Position numbers and translations under genes: made by a program | Assembly: GCF_002270415.1 (NCBI RefSeq) | Contig: NZ_NNRI01000003.1 | Span: 1-64,000 of the forward strand | Direction: 5' to 3' | Source of the DNA: Mesorhizobium sophorae | GTDB taxonomy: Bacteria; Pseudomonadota; Alphaproteobacteria; Rhizobiales; Rhizobiaceae | DNA: 64,000 bases | Shown: piece after piece, positions 63,713 through 64,000 of the stretch | Layout: the number at the start of each line of letters is the position of its first letter | How positions within the stretch are numbered: position 1 is the stretch's first letter | The notes under the pieces: generated by a model | The model's input: only the letters and a program-made list of their open reading frames with translations | Database searches by the model: none | What the model was told of the DNA's origin: nothing

Positions 63713-64000
63713 TTACTTCTTGACCGCCGCCGCGACTTCCGCCGCGAAATCGGTCTCTTCCTTCTCGATGCCTTCGCCCAGCGCAAAGCGCAGATAGGCG
63801 GTTATCTTGGCAGGGGCGCCGATGTCCTTCTCGGCATCCTTCAGCGCCTTCTCAACGGTGATGTCGGGATTGAGCACGAAGGCCTGCTTCAGGAGGACGA
63901 CTTCCTCGTAGAACTTGCGCAGACGGCCTTCGACCATCTTCTCGATGATCGCTTCCGGCTTGCCGGACTGGCGCGCCTGATCGGAGAAGATCGCCTTCTC
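63713..64000 (-). CDS. tsf: Elongation factor Ts, C-terminal part
   Basis: The gene runs off the right edge. The visible 95 residues read [20 protein letters not shown], then [20 protein letters not shown], and end [12 protein letters not shown] at TTA 63713-63715. The segment R-x-x-K-F-Y-E-E-x-x-L-L-x-Q-x-F and the K-P-E motif are characteristic of EF-Ts, the GDP exchange factor of EF-Tu. The 5' part, normally following rpsB, lies outside. In related genomes pyrH follows tsf directly; here a reductase/NTF2/LysR cassette separates them. Confidence 0.95.
   Translation of the reverse strand, partial: EKAIFSDQARQSGKPEAIIEKMVEGRLRKFYEEVVLLKQAFVLNPDITVEKALKDAEKDIGAPAKITAYLRFALGEGIEKEETDFAAEVAAAVKK

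Overview
The window looks like a chromosome segment of a Mesorhizobium-type alphaproteobacterium (Rhizobiales, Phyllobacteriaceae). This rests on the high-GC codon use, the gene order of the core block, rhizobial families (a Ros/MucR regulator without zinc ligands, DUF982, small soil-rhizobium ORFs) and typical rhizobial intergenic palindromes. No 16S rRNA or other decisive marker is present, so the genus is an inference.

Left part, about 1-26.3 kb, is accessory and partly decayed. A run of envelope or stress genes is in ruins: a YCII-type protein, a YihY/BrkB membrane protein, a DUF4112 protein, a DUF2127 protein and two PAP2 phosphatase remnants carry frameshifts, stops or deletions. Intact DUF892 ferritin-like, GlsB/YeaQ and YidB genes stand among them. 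An IS701-family and an IS5-family element sit side by side, with CTAG at all three boundaries. Then come a truncated orphan phage terminase, a class III adenylate cyclase with TolB-like and TPR regions, a frameshifted mucR-like gene, several very small ORFs, a secreted Tyr/His-rich protein, a periplasmic SMP-30-like protein and two back-to-back IS110 elements (one broken). From 18.5 kb a catabolic or regulatory stretch holds a LysR/flavin-monooxygenase-like pair, a LysR/NTF2/MBL-hydrolase group, a degenerate tRNA-Arg-like sequence, a DUF982 gene and an NCS1 permease.

Right part, about 26.3-64 kb, is conserved core. It holds pyrG, an L,D-transpeptidase, secG and tpiA (minus strand), then ppiD-trpD-trpC-moaC-moeA (plus strand, with overlapping or near-contiguous genes). 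Further right are lexA with SOS boxes, comEC, gltX, gltA and the envelope/translation block lpxB-lpxI-lpxA-fabZ-lpxD-bamA-rseP-cdsA-uppS-frr-pyrH (minus strand), ending in a partial tsf. Two accessory cassettes interrupt this core. One lies between moeA and lexA: a tryptophan catabolic cluster with a formamidase, an aminobenzoate-CoA-ligase-like enzyme, kynA, kynU and a GntR regulator with a candidate operator. The other lies between pyrH and tsf: an aldo/keto reductase, an exported NTF2-like protein and a LysR regulator.

The genes fit together best around anthranilate. trpD and trpC use anthranilate to make tryptophan, and a few kb away the kyn cluster turns tryptophan back into anthranilate and probably its CoA thioester. 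I saw no CRISPR array, toxin-antitoxin pair or defence system. I found no convincing wholly new system. The most interesting leads are the kyn/anthranilate cluster and its AT-rich operator, the Tyr/His-rich secreted protein, the hairpin covering the IS110 ribosome binding site, the zinc-ligand-less MucR, the tRNA-like relic and the gltX frameshift.
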